Assembly (NCBI GenBank): GCA_036172665.1 | Contig: JAYKNF010000070.1 | Span: forward strand, 1 to 64,000 | Direction of reading: 5' to 3' | DNA length: 64,000 nt | Source of the DNA: Prosopocoilus inquinatus | Lineage: Eukaryota > Arthropoda > Insecta > Coleoptera > Lucanidae | Shown: piece by piece, positions 8,200-21,300 of the stretch | Layout: each line of letters opens with the position of its first letter | Position numbering within the stretch: the stretch's first letter is position 1 | The notes under the pieces: generated by a model | Database searches by the model: none | Seen by the model: only the letters and a program-made list of their open reading frames with translations | Told to the model about the DNA's origin: nothing | Translations under genes and position numbers: made by a program

Positions 8200-11100
8200 T
8201 CATCTATCATGTTATTTGGCGTTTCGATGGACTCCAGTAGCTCTGATGTGAGATACGACGTTTTCTGAGGCAGCAGAAGCTGGAAATAGTTATAAACGAA
8301 ACAACACGCATTAGCGTTGTTCCTGTGATGTATCTAATCGATCCTTACTAATCTATCATGTTATTTGACGTTTGGATGGACTCCAGTAATCCTGACGTGA
8401 GATACGAAGTTCTCGGACGCAGCAGAAGCTGGAAATAGTTTTAAACGAAACAACACACATTAGCGATGTTCCTGTGATGTATCTAATCGATCCTTACTCA
8501 TCTATCATGTTATTTGGCGTTTAGATGGACTCCAGTAGCTCTGATGTGAGATACGACGTTTTCGGACGCAGCAGAAGCTGGAAATAGTTTTAAACGATAC
8601 AACACGTATTAGCGTTGTTCCTGTGATGTATCTAATCGATCCATACTCATCTATTATGTTATTTGACGTTTGGATGGACTCCAGTAACTTTGATGTGAGA
8701 TACTAAGTTCTCGGACGCAGCTGAAGCTGGAAATAGTTTTAAATGAAACAACACGTACTAGCGTTGTTCCTGTGATGTATCTAATCGATCCTTACTCATC
8801 TATCATGTTATTTGGCGTTTAGATGGACTCCAGTAGCTCTGATGTGAGATAAGACGTTTTCGGACGCAGCAGAAGCTGGAAATAGTTTTAAACGATACAA
8901 CACGTATTAGCGTTGTTCCTGTGATGTATCTAATCGATCCATACTCATCTATTATGTTATTTGGCGTTTCGATGGAATCCAGTAACTTAGATGTGAGATA
9001 CGAAGTTCTCGGACGGAGCTGAAGCTAGAAATAGTTTTAAACGAAACAACACGCATTAGCGTTGTTCCTGTGTAGTACCTAATCGATCCTTACTTATCTA
9101 TCATGTTATTTGACGTTTCGATGGACTCCAGTATCTCTGATGTGAGATACGACGTTTTCGGACGCAGCAGAAGCTGGAAATAGTTTTAAACGATACAACA
9201 CGTATTAGCATTGTTCCTGTGATGTATCTAATCGATCCTTACTCATCTATCATGTTATTTGGCGTTTCGATGAACTCCAGTAGCTCTGATGTGAGATACG
9301 ACGTTTTCTGAGGCAGCAGAAGCTGGAAATAGTTATAATCGAAACAACACGCATTAGCGTTGTTCCTGTGGTGTATCTAATCGATCCTTACTCATCTATC
9401 ATGTTATTTGACGTTTGGATGGACTCCAGTAATCCTGACGTGAGATACGAAGTTCTCGGACGCAGCAGAAGCTGGAAATAGTTTTAAACGAAACAACACA
9501 CATTAGCGATGTTCCTGTGATGTATCTAATCGATCCTTACTCATCTATAATGTTATTTGGCGTTTCGATGGACTCCAGTAGCTCTGATGTGAGATACGAC
9601 GTTTTCGGACGCAGCAGAAGCTGGAAATAGTTTTATACGAAACAACACGCATTAGCGTTCTTCCTGTGATGTATCTAATCGATCCTTACTCATCTATCAT
9701 GTTATTTGGCGTTTCGATGGACTCCAGTAACTTTGATGTGAGATACGAAGTTCTCGGACGCAGCAGAAGCTGGAAATAGTTTTAAACGATACAACACGTA
9801 TTAGCGTTGTTCCTGTGATGTATCTAATCGATCCATACTCATCTATTATGTTATTTGGCGTTTCGATGGAATCCAGTAACTTAGATGTGAGATACGAAGT
9901 TCTCGGACGGAGCTGAAGCTAGAAATAGTTTTAAACGAAACAACACGCATTAGCGTTGTTCCTGTGTAGTACCTAATCGATCCTTACTTATCTATCATGT
10001 TATTTGACGTTTCGATGGACTCCAGTATCTCTGATGTGAGATACGACGTTTTCGGACGCAGCAGAAGCTGGAAATAGTTTTGAACGAAACAACACGTATT
10101 AGCGTTGTTCCTGTGTAGTATCTAATCGATCCTTACTTATCTATCATGTTATTTGACGTTTCGATGGACTCCAGTATCTCTGATGTGAGATACGACGTTT
10201 TCGGACGCAGCAGAAGCTGGAAATAGTTTTAAACGATACAACACGTATTAGCGTTGTTCCTGTGATGTATCTAATCGATCCATACTCATCTATTATGTTA
10301 TTTGGCGTTTCGATGGAATTCAGTAACTTAGATGTGAGATACGAAGTTTTCGGACGCAGCAGAAGCTGGAAATAGCTCTGATGTGAGATACGACGTTTTC
10401 GGACGCAGCAGAAGCTGGAAATAGTTTTAAACGAAACAACACGCATTAGCGTTGTTCCTGTGATGTATCTAATCGATCCTTACTCATCTATCATGTTATT
10501 TGGCGTTTCGATGGACTCCAGTAGCTCTGATGTGAGATACGACGGTTTCGGACGCAGCAGAAGCTGGAAATAGTTTTAAACGAAACAACACGCATTAGCG
10601 TTGTTCCTGTGATGTATCTAATCGATCCTTACTCATCTATTATGTTATTTGGCGTTTCGATGGACTCCAGTAACTTTGATGTGAGATACGAAGTTCTCGG
10701 ACGCAGCTGAAGCTGGAAATAGTTTTAAACGAAACAACACGTATTAGCGTTGTTCCTGTACTGTATCTAATCGATCCATACCTATCTATCATATTATTTG
10801 ACTTTTCGATGGACTCCAGTAACTCTGATGTGAGATACGAAGTTTTCGGACGCAGCAGAAGCTGGAAATAGTTTTAAACGAAACAACACGCATTAGCGAT
10901 GTTCCTGTGATGTATCTAATCGATCCTTACTCATCTATCATGTTATTTGACGTTTGGACGGACTCCAGTAACTCTGATGTGAGATACAAAGTTTTTGGAC
11001 GCAGTAGAAGCTGGAAATAGTTTTGAACGAAACAACACGTATTAGCGTTGTTCCTGTGATGTATCTAAACGATCCTTACTTATCTAACATGTTATTTGAC

Positions 11101-11644
11101 GTTTGGATGGACTCCAGTAAGTCTGATGTGAGATACAAAGTTTTTGGACGCAGCAGGAGCTGGAAATAGTTTTAAACGAAACAGCACGTATTAGCGTTGT
11201 GCCTGTGCTGTATCTAATCGATTCTTACTCATATATCATGTTACTTGGCGTTTCGATGGACTCCAGTAGCTCTAATGTGAGATACGACGTTTTCGGACGC
11301 AGCAGAAGCTGGAAATAGTTTTAAACGAAACAACACGTATTAGCGTTGTTCCTGTGATGTATCTAATCGATCCTTACTCATCTATCATGTTATTTGACGT
11401 TTGGATGGACTCCAGTAACTCTGATGAGAGATACAAAGATTTCGGACGCAGCAGAAGCTGGAAATAGTTTTGAACGAAACAACACGTATTAGCATTGTTC
11501 CTGTGATGTATCTAAACGATCCTTACTTTTCTATCATGTTATTTGACGTTTCGATGGACTGCAGTAACTCTGATGTGAGATACGACATTTTCGGACGCAG
11601 CAGAAGCTGGAAATAGTTTTAAACGAAACAACACGTATTAGCGA
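8200..11644. repeat. HOR block 3: contracted copy of block 2 with an internal off-register join
   Basis: Bases 8,200-8,646 match 1,791-2,237 (types A, B, C). Two extra units follow (8,647 and 8,796). Bases 8,945 to about 10,375 match 2,238-3,668 at offset 6,707. The sequence then jumps: 10,376 to about 11,960 matches 5,855-7,439 at offset 4,521. The block 2 segment equivalent to about 3,669-5,854 is missing. The join lies inside a unit and leaves a remnant (see 10,351-10,399). The right edge is taken where the 45-mer duplication begins. Confidence 0.85.
10351..10399. repeat. Off-register joint: 49-bp step in place of 149 bp
   Basis: The distance from one cggacgcagcag (10,351) to the next (10,400) is 49 bp instead of 149. 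The sequence goes from ctggaaatag (bases 81-90 of a unit) straight into ctctgatgtgag (bases 42-53 of another). Both sides can supply the shared bases tag, so the joint has microhomology. The left side matches block 2 up to 3,668 and the right side matches it from 5,855. This is the only large break of the 149-bp register in the window. Confidence 0.95.
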
Positions 11645-14600
11645 TGTTCCTGTGATGTATCTAAACGATCCTTACTCATCTATCATGTTATTAGACGTTT
11701 GGACGGACTCCAGTAACTCTGATGTGAGATACAAAGTTCTCGGACGCAGTAGAAGCTGGAAATAGTTTTGAACGAAACAACACGTATTAGCGTTGTTCCT
11801 GTGATGTATCTAAACGATCCTTACTTATCTAACATGTTATTTAACGTTTGGATGGACTCCAGTAAGTCTGATGTGAGATACAATGTTTTTGGACGCAGCA
11901 GGAGCTGGAAATAGTTTTAAACGAAACAACACGTATTAGCGTTGTTCCTGTGCTGTATCTAATCGATCCTTACTCATCTATAATGTTATTTGGCGTTTCG
12001 ATGGACTCCAGTAGCTCTGATGTGAGATACGAAGTTCTCGTACGCAGCAGAAGCTGGAAATAGTTTTAAACGAAACAACACACATTAGCGATGTTCCTGT
12101 GATGTATCTAATCGATCCTTACTCATCTATAATGTTATTTGGCGTTTCGATGGACTCCAGTAGCTCTGATGTGAGATACGACGTTTTCGGACGCAGCAGA
12201 AGCTGGAAATAGTTTTATACGAAACAACACGCATTAGCGTTCTTCCTGTGATGTATCTAATCGATCCTTACTCATCTATCATGTTATTTGGCGTTTCGAT
12301 GGACTCCAGTAACTTTGATGTGAGATACGAAGTTCTCGGACGCAGCTGAAGCTGGAAATAGTTTTAAATGAAACAACACTTATTAGCGTTGTTCCTGTGA
12401 TGTATCTAATCGATCCTTACTCATCTATCATGTTATTTGGCGTTTCGATGGACTCCAGTAGCTCTGATGTGAGATACGACGTTTTCGGACGCAGCAGAAG
12501 CTGGAAATAGTTTTAAACGAAACAACACGCATTAGCGTTATTCCTGTGATGTATCTAATCGATCCTTACTCATCTATCATGTTATTTGGCGTTTCGATGG
12601 ACTCCAGTAGCTCTGATGTGAGATACGACGTTTTCTGAGGCAGCAGAAGCTGGAAATAGTTATAAACGAAACAACACGCATTAGCGTTGTTCCTGTGATG
12701 TATCTAATCGATCCTTACTAATCTATCATGTTATTTGACGTTTGGATGGACTCCAGTAATCCTGACGTGAGATACGAAGTTCTCGGACGCAGCAGAAGCT
12801 GGAAATAGTTATAATCGAAACAACACGCATTAGCGTTGTTCCTGTGATGTATCTAATCGATCCTTACTCATCTATCATGTTATTTGACGTTTGGATGGAC
12901 TCCAGTAATCCTGACGTGAGATACTAAGTTCTCGGACGCAGCAGAAGCTGGAAATAGTTATAAACGAAACAACACACATTAGCGATGTTCCTGTGATGTA
13001 TCTAATCGATCCTTACTCATCTATAATGTTATTTGGCGTTTCGATGGACTCCAGTAGCTCTGATGTGAGATACGACGTTTTCGGACGCAGCAGAAGCTGG
13101 AAATAGTTTTGAACGAAACAACACGTATTAACGTTGTTCCTGTGTAGTATCTAATCGATCCTTACTTATCTATCATGTTATTTGACGTTTCGATGGACTC
13201 CAGTATCTCTGATGTGAGATACGACGTTTTCGGACGCAGCAGAAGCTGGAAATAGTTTTAAACGATACAACACGTATTAGCGTTGTTCCTGTGATGTATC
13301 TAATCGATCCATACTCATCTATTATGTTATTTGGCGTTTCGATGGAATCCAGTAACTAAGATGTGAGATACGAAGTTCTCGGACGGAGCTGAAGCTAGAA
13401 ATAGTTTTAAACGAAACAACACGCATTAGCGTTGTTCCTGTGTAGTACCTAATCGATCCTTACTTATCTATCATGTTATTTGACGTTTCGATGGACTCCA
13501 GTATCTCTGATGTGAGATACGACGTTTTCGGACGCAGCAGAAGCTGGAAATAGTTTTAAACGATACAACACGTATTAGCATTGTTCCTGTGATGTATCTA
13601 ATCGATCCTTACTCATCTATCATGTTATTTGACCTTTGGATGGACTCCAGTAATCCTGACGTGAGATACGAAGTTCTCGGACGCAGCAGAAGCTGGAAAT
13701 AGTTTTAAACGAAACAACACACATTAGCGATGTTCCTGTGATGTATCTAATCGATCCTTACTTATCTATAATGTTATTTGGCGTTTCGATGGACTCCAGT
13801 AGCTCTGATGTGAGATACGACGTTTTCGGACGCAGCAGAAGCTGGAAATAGTTTTATACGAAACAACACGCATTAGCGTTCTTCCTGTGATGTATCTAAT
13901 CGATCCTTACTCATCTATCATGTTATTTGGCGTTTCGATGGACTCCAGTAACTTTGATGTGAGATACGAAGTTCTCGGACGCAGCTGAAGCTGGAAATAG
14001 TTTTAAATGAAACAACACTTAATAGCGTTGTTCCTGTGATGTATCTAATCGATCCTTACTCATCTATCATGTTATTTGGCGTTTCGATGGACTCCAGTAG
14101 CTCTGATGTGAGATACGACGTTTTCGGACGCAGCAGAAGCTGGAAATAGTTTTAAACGAAACAACACGCATTAGTATTGTTCCTGTGATGTATCTAATCG
14201 ATCCTTACTCATCTATCATGTTATTTGGCGTTTCGATGGACTCCAGTAGCTCTGATGTGAGATACGACGGTTTCGGACGCAGCAGAAGCTGGAAATAGTT
14301 TTAAACGAAACAACACGCATTAGCGTTGTTCCTGTGATGTATCTAATCGATCCTTACTCATCTATTATGTTATTTGGCGTTTCGATGGACTCCAGTAACT
14401 TTGATGTGAGATACGAAGTTCTCGGACGCAGCTGAAGCTGGAAATAGTTTTAAACGAAACAACACGTATTAGCGTTGTTCCTGTACTGTATCTAATCGAT
14501 CCTTACTTATCTATCATATTATTTGACTTTTCGACGGACTCCAGTAACTCTGATGTGAGATACGAAGTTTTCGGACGCAGCAGAAGCTGGAAATAGTTTT

Positions 14601-14655
14601 AAACGAAACAACACGCATTAGCGATGTTCCTGTGATGTATCTAATCGATCCTTAC

Positions 14656-14804
14656 TCATCTATCATGTTATTTTACGTTTGGACGGACTCCAGTAACTCT
14701 GATGAGAGATTCACAGTTCTCGGACGCAGTAGAAGCTGGAAATAGTTTTGAACGAAACAACACGTATTAGCGTTGTTCCTGTGATGTATCTAAACGATCC
14801 TTAC
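14656..14804. repeat. Monomer type L (gagattcacag type)
   Basis: Marked by gacgtttggacgg (here ttacgtttggacgg), gatgagagattcacag, ctcggacgcagtag, ttttgaacg and aaacgatcc. The marker is rare on the left (first here, then 21.26, 38.99 and 43.31 kb) and dense from 47.9 kb rightward: 47,931, 48,527, 51,209, 51,805, 52,401, 54,048, 54,644, 56,879, 57,922, 59,569, 60,165 and 62,400. It is usually flanked by K on the left and M on the right. Confidence 0.88.
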
Positions 14805-15400
14805 TTATCTAACATGTTATTTGACGTTTGGATGGACTCCAGTAAGTCTGATGTGAGATACAAAGTTTTTGGACGCAGCAGGAGCTGGAAATAGTTTTAA
14901 ACGAAACAACACGTATTAGCGTTGTTCCTGTGATGTATCTAAACGATCCTTACTTTTCTATCATGTTATTTGACGTTTCGATGGACTCCAGTAACTCTGA
15001 TGTGAGATACGACATTTTCGGACGCAGCAGAAGCTGGAAATAGTTTTAAACGAAACAACACGTATTAGCGATGTTCCTGTGATGTATCTAAACGATCCTT
15101 ACTCATCTATCATGTTATTAGACGTTTGGACGGACTCCAGTAACTCTGATGTGAGATACAAAGTTCTCGGACGCAGTAGAAGCTGGAAATAGTTTTGAAC
15201 GAAACAACACGTATTAGCGTTGTTCCTGTGATGTATCTAAACGATCCTTACTTATCTAACATGTTATTTAACGTTTGGATGGACTCCAGTAAGTCTGATG
15301 TGAGATACAATGTTTTTGGACGCAGCAGGAGCTGGAAATAGTTTTAAACGAAACAACACGTATTAGCGTTGTTCCTGTGCTGTATCTAATCGATCCTTAC

Positions 15401-15549
15401 TCATCTATCATGTTATTTGATGTTTGGATGGACTCCAGTAACTCTGATGAGGGATACAAAGATTTCGGACGCAGCAGAAGCTGGAAATAGTTTTGAACGA
15501 AACAACACGTATTAGCGTTGTTTCCGTGATGTATCTAAACGATCCTTAC
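15401..15549. repeat. Monomer type S (ttgatgtttgg, gatgaggg type)
   Basis: Marked by ttgatgtttggatgg, taactctgatgaggg, caaagatttcgg and ttttgaacg. First seen here; I found none to the left. From 17.6 kb on it sits before O, an E/O hybrid or the 148-bp unit. Versions with cagcagaaactgg and ataattttg dominate to the right of 46.5 kb, a shared derived change marking the right-hand lineage. Confidence 0.86.
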
Positions 15550-16741
15550 TTATCTAACATGTTATTTAACGTTTGGATGGACTCCAGTAAGTCTGATGTG
15601 AGATACAAAGTTTTTGGACGCAGCAGGAGCTGGAAATAGTTTTAAAAGAAACAACACGTATTAGCGTTGTTCCTGTGCTGCATCTAATCGATCCTTACTC
15701 ATCTATCATGTTATTTGACGTTTCGATGGACTCCAGTAACCCTGACGTGAGATACGATGTTCTCGGACGCAGCAGAAGCTGGAAATAGTTTTAAACGAAA
15801 CAACACGCATTAGCGTTGTTCCTGTGATGTATCTAATCGATCCTTACTCATCTATCATGTTATTTGGCGTTTCGATGGACTCCAGTAACTTTGATGTGAG
15901 ATACGAAGTTCTCGGACGCAGCTGAAGCTGGAAATAGTTTTAAATGAAACAACACGTATTAGCGTTGTTCCTGTGATGTATCTAATCGATCCTTACTCAT
16001 CTATCATGTTATTTGACGTTTGGACGGACTCCAGTAACTCTGATGAGAGATACAAAGTTCTCGGACGCAGTAGAAGCTGGAAATAGTTTTGAACGAAAGA
16101 ACACGTATTAGCGTTGTTCCTGTGATGTATCTAAACGATCCTTACTTATCTAACATGTTATTTGACGTTTGGATGGACTCCAGTAAGTCTGATGTGAGAT
16201 AAAAAGTTTTTGGACGCAGCAGGAGCTGGAAATAGTTTTAAACGAAACAACACGTATTACCGTTGTTCCTGTGCTGTATCTAATCGATCCTTGCTCATAT
16301 ATCATGTTACTTGGCGTTTCGATGGACTCCAGTAACTCTGATGTGAGATACGAAGTTTTCGGACGCAGCAGAAGCTGGAAATAGTTTTAAACGAAGCAAC
16401 AGGCATTAGCGTTGTTCCTGTGATGTATCAAATCGATCCTTACTCATCTATTATGTTATTTGGCATTTCGATGGACTCCAGTAACTTTGATGTGAGATAC
16501 GAAGTTCTCGGACGCAGCTGAAGCTGGAAATAATTTTAAATGAAACAACACGTATTAGCGTTGTTCCTGTGATGTATCTAATCGATCCTTACTCATCTAT
16601 CATGTTATTTGGCGTTTCGATGGACTCCAGTAGCTCTGATGTGAGATACGACGTTTTCGGACGTAGCAGAAACTGGAAATAGTTTTAACCGAAACAACAC
16701 GCATTAGCGTTGTTCCTGTGATGTATCTAATCGATCCTTAC

Positions 16742-16890
16742 TCATCTATTATGTTATTTGGCATTTCGATAGACTCCAGTAACTTTGATGTGAGATACGA
16801 AGTTCTCGGACGCAGCAGAAGCTGGAAATAGTTTTGAACGAAACAACACGTATTAGCGTTGTTCCTGTGATGTATCTAAACGATCCTTAC
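16742..16890. repeat. Monomer type V (ggcatttcgatagac type)
   Basis: Marked by a tctattatg start, ggcatttcgatagactcc, taactttgatg, gaagttctcgg and ttttgaacg. The neighbouring unit carries ggcatttcgatggac. Copies lie at about 23,298, 26,575, 31,193, 36,108 and 41,619, one per copied segment. The ga-to-aga change alters the spacer of the CENP-B-like motif. Confidence 0.83.
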
Positions 16891-17486
16891 TTATCTAACA
16901 TGTTATTTAACGTTTGGATGGACTCCAGTAAGTCTGATGTGAGATACAAAGTTTTTGGACGCAGCAGGAGCTGGAAATAGTTTTAAACGAAACAACACGT
17001 ATTAGCGTTGTTCCTGTGCTGTATCTAATCGATCCTTACTTATCTATCATATTATTTGACGTTTCGATGGACTCCAGTAACTCTGATGTGAGATACGAAG
17101 TTTTCGGACGCAGCAGAAGCTGGAAATAGTTTTAAACGAAACAAAACGCATTAGCGATGTTCCTGTAATGTATCTAATCGATCCTTACTCATCTATCATG
17201 TTATTTGACGTTTGGATGGACTCCAGTAACCCTGACGTGAGATACGAAGTTTTCGGACGCAGCAGAAGCTGGAAATAGTTTTAAACGAAGCAACACGCAT
17301 TAGCGTTGTTCCTGTGATGTATCTAATCGATCCTTACTCATCTATTATGTTATTTGGCGTTTCGATGGACTCCAGTAACTTTGATGTGAGATACGAAGTT
17401 CTCGGACGCAGCTGAAGCTGGAAATAGTTTTAAACGAAACAACACGTATTAGCGTTGTTCCTGTGCTGTATCTAATCGATCCTTCC

Positions 17487-17635
17487 TCATATATCATGTT
17501 ATTTGGCGTTTCGATGGACTCCAGTAACTCTTATGTGAGATACGACGTTTTCGGACGCAGCAGAAGCTGGAAATAGTTTTAAACGAAACAACACGTATTA
17601 GCGTTGTTCCTGTGATGTATCTAATCGATCCTTAC
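17487..17635. repeat. Monomer type T (ccttcc end before it; taactcttatg type)
   Basis: Marked by tcatatatcatgttatttggcg and taactcttatgtg, with gacgttttcgg. The unit before it ends ccttcc rather than ccttac. It always precedes S. Copies lie at about 24,043, 27,320, 31,789, 42,212, 47,428, 49,960, 56,374, 57,418, 61,895 and 62,939. In the second 33-mer copy it is missing because of the replacement at 36,486-36,783. Confidence 0.85.
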
Positions 17636-18349
17636 TCATCTATCATGTTATTTGATGTTTGGATGGACTCCAGTAACTCTGATGAGGGATACAAAGATTT
17701 CGGACGCAGCAGAAGCTGGAAATAGTTTTGAACGAAACAACACGTATTAGCGTTGTTCCTGTGATGTATCTAAACGATCCTTACTTTTCTATCATGTTAT
17801 TTGACGTTTCGATGGACTCCAGTATCTCTGATGTGAGATACGACGTTTTCGGACGCAGCAGAAGCTGGAAATAGTTTTAAACGATACAACACGTATTAGC
17901 GTTGTTCCTGTGATGTATCTAAACGATCCTTACTCATCTATCATGTTATTAGACGTTTGGACGGACTCCAGTAACTCTGATGTGAGATACAAAGTTCTCG
18001 GACGCAGTAGAAGCTGGAAATAGTTTTGAACGAAACAACACGTATTAGCGTTGTTCCTGTGATGTATCTAATCGATCCTTACTCATCTATCATGTTATTT
18101 GATGTTTGGATGGACTCCAGTAACTCTGATGAGGGATACAAAGATTTCGGACGCAGCAGAAGCTGGAAATAGTTTTGAACGAAACAACACGTATTAGCGT
18201 TGTTCCTGTGATGTATCTAAACGATCCTTACTTTTCTATCATGTTATTTGACGTTTCGATGGACTCCAGTATCTCTGATGTGAGATACGACGTTTTCGGA
18301 CGCAGCAGAAGCTGGAAATAGTTTTAAACGATACAACACGTATTAGCGT

Positions 18350-21300
18350 TGTTCCTGTGATGTATCTAAACGATCCTTACTCATCTATCATGTTATTAGA
18401 CGTTTGGACGGACTCCAGTAACTCTGATGTGAGATACAAAGTTCTCGGACGCAGTAGAAGCTGGAAATAGTTTTGAACGAAACAACACGTATTAGCGTTG
18501 TTCCTGTGATGTATCTAAACGATCCTTACTTATCTAACATGTTATTTAACGTTTGGATGGACTCCAGTAAGTCTGATGTGAGATACAATGTTTTTGGACG
18601 CAGCAGGAGCTGGAAATAGTTTTAAACGAAACAACACGTATTAGCGTTGTTCCTGTGCTGTATCTAATCGATCCATACTCATCTATAATGTTATTTGGCG
18701 TTTCGATGGACTCCAGTAGCTCTGATGTGAGATACGAAGTTCTCGTACGCAGCAGAAGCTGGAAATAGTTTTAAACGAAACAACACACATTAGCGATGTT
18801 CCTGTGATGTATCTAATCGATCCTTACTCATCTATAATGTTATTTGGCGTTTCGATGGACTCCAGTAGCTCTGATGTGAGATACGACGTTTTCGGACGCA
18901 GCAGAAGCTGGAAATAGTTTTATACGAAACAACAAGCATTAGCGTTCTTCCTGTGATGTATCTAATCGATCCTTACTCATCTATCATGTTATTTGGCGTT
19001 TCGATGGACTCCAGTAACTTTGATGTGAGATACGAAGTTCTCGGACGCAGCTGAAGCTGGAAATAGTTTTAAATGAAACAACACTTATTAGCGTTGTTCC
19101 TGTGATGTATCTAATCGATCCTTACTCATCTATCATGTTATTTGGCGTTTCGATGGACTCCAGTAGCTCTGATGTGAGATACGACGTTTTCGGACGCAGC
19201 AGAAGCTGGAAATAGTTTTAAACGAAACAACACGCATTAGCGTTATTCCTGTGATGTATCTAATCGATCCTTACTCATCTATCATGTTATTTGGCGTTTC
19301 GATGGACTCCAGTAGCTCTGATGTGAGATACGACGTTTTCTGAGGCAGCAGAAGCTGGAAATAGTTATAAACGAAACAACACGCATTAGCGTTGTTCCTG
19401 TGATGTATCTAATCGATCCTTACTAATCTATCATGTTATTTGACGTTTGGATGGACTCCAGTAATCCTGACGTGAGATACGAAGTTCTCGGACGCAGCAG
19501 AAGCTGGAAATAGTTATAATCGAAACAACACGCATTAGCGTTGTTCCTGTGATGTATCTAATCGATCCTTACTCATCTATCATGTTATTTGACGTTTGGA
19601 TGGACTCCAGTAATCCTGACGTGAGATACTAAGTTCTCGGACGCAGCAGAAGCTGGAAATAGTTATAAACGAAACAACACACATTAGCGATGTTCCTGTG
19701 ATGTATCTAATCGATCCTTACTCATCTATAATGTTATTTGGCGTTTCGATGGACTCCAGTAGCTCTGATGTGAGATACGACGTTTTCGGACGCAGCAGAA
19801 GCTGGAAATAGTTTTAAACGATACAACACGTATTAGCGTTGTTCCTGTGATGTATCTAATCGATCCATACTCATCTATTATGTTATTTGGCGTTTCGATG
19901 GAATCCAGTAACTAAGATGTGAGATACGAAGTTCTCGGACGGAGCTGAAGCTAGAAATAGTTTTAAACGAAACAACACGCATTAGCGTTGTTCCTGTGTA
20001 GTACCTAATCGATCCTTACTTATCTATCATGTTATTTGACGTTTCGATGGACTCCAGTATCTCTGATGTGAGATACGACGTTTTCGGACGCAGCAGAAGC
20101 TGGAAATAGTTTTAAACGATACAACACGTATTAGCATTGTTCCTGTGATGTATCTAATCGATCCTTACTCATCTATCATGTTATTTGACCTTTGGATGGA
20201 CTCCAGTAATCCTGACGTGAGATACGAAGTTCTCGGACGCAGCAGAAGCTGGAAATAGTTTTAAACGAAACAACACACATTAGCGATGTTCCTGTGATGT
20301 ATCTAATCGATCCTTACTTATCTATAATGTTATTTGGCGTTTCGATGGACTCCAGTAGCTCTGATGTGAGATACGACGTTTTCGGACGCAGCAGAAGCTG
20401 GAAATAGTTTTATACGAAACAACACGCATTAGCGTTCTTCCTGTGATGTATCTAATCGATCCTTACTCATCTATCATGTTATTTGGCGTTTCGATGGACT
20501 CCAGTAACTTTGATGTGAGATACGAAGTTCTCGGACGCAGCTGAAGCTGGAAATAGTTTTAAATGAAACAACACTTAATAGCGTTGTTCCTGTGATGTAT
20601 CTAATCGATCCTTACTCATCTATCATGTTATTTGGCGTTTCGATGGACTCCAGTAGCTCTGATGTGAGATACGACGTTTTCGGACGCAGCAGAAGCTGGA
20701 AATAGTTTTAAACGAAACAACACGCATTAGCATTGTTCCTGTGATGTATCTAATCGATCCTTACTCATCTATCATGTTATTTGGCGTTTCGATGGACTCC
20801 AGTAGCTCTGATGTGAGATACGACGGTTTCGGACGCAGCAGAAGCTGGAAATAGTTTTAAACGAAACAACACGCATTAGCGTTGTTCCTGTGATGTATCT
20901 AATCGATCCTTACTCATCTATTATGTTATTTGGCGTTTCGATGGACTCCAGTAACTTTGATGTGAGATACGAAGTTCTCGGACGCAGCTGAAGCTGGAAA
21001 TAGTTTTAAACGAAACAACACGTATTAGCGTTGTTCCTGTACTGTATCTAATCGATCCTTACTTATCTATCATATTATTTGACTTTTCGACGGACTCCAG
21101 TAACTCTGATGTGAGATACGAAGTTTTCGGACGCAGCAGAAGCTGGAAATAGTTTTAAACGAAACAACACGCATTAGCGATGTTCCTGTGATGTATCTAA
21201 TCGATCCTTACTCATCTATCATGTTATTTTACGTTTGGACGGACTCCAGTAACTCTGATGAGAGATTCACAGTTCTCGGACGCAGTAGAAGCTGGAAATA

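Larger units (their letters stand above)
11645..18349. repeat. 45-mer HOR, copy 1 (6,705 bp)
   Basis: This segment and the next match base for base at offset 6,705 (45 x 149) up to a one-unit deletion in the next copy, and then at 6,556 (44 x 149). Anchors: ctcgtacg at 12,037 and 18,742; the ctgaggcag variant at 12,636 and 19,341; the K unit at 14,507 and 21,063; the gatgaggg units with tgtttgg at 15,421/21,977, 17,656/24,212 and 18,103/24,659. The first mismatch leftward is at 11,644 versus 18,349 (a/t), so copy 1 ends where copy 2 begins, as a tandem duplication predicts. Scattered differences: ttagtattg at about 14,171 versus ttagcattg in copy 2, gataaaaag at about 16,197 versus gatacaaag, and acaaaacgc at about 17,141 versus acaacacgc. 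Confidence 0.92.

Noticed and set aside
10144..10446. Minus-strand open frame of 100 codons
   Set aside because: It is open only because the off-register joint at 10,375 removes 100 bp and changes the frame. Its translation is a patchwork of the same short peptides as other units. It is an accident of the joint, not a gene.
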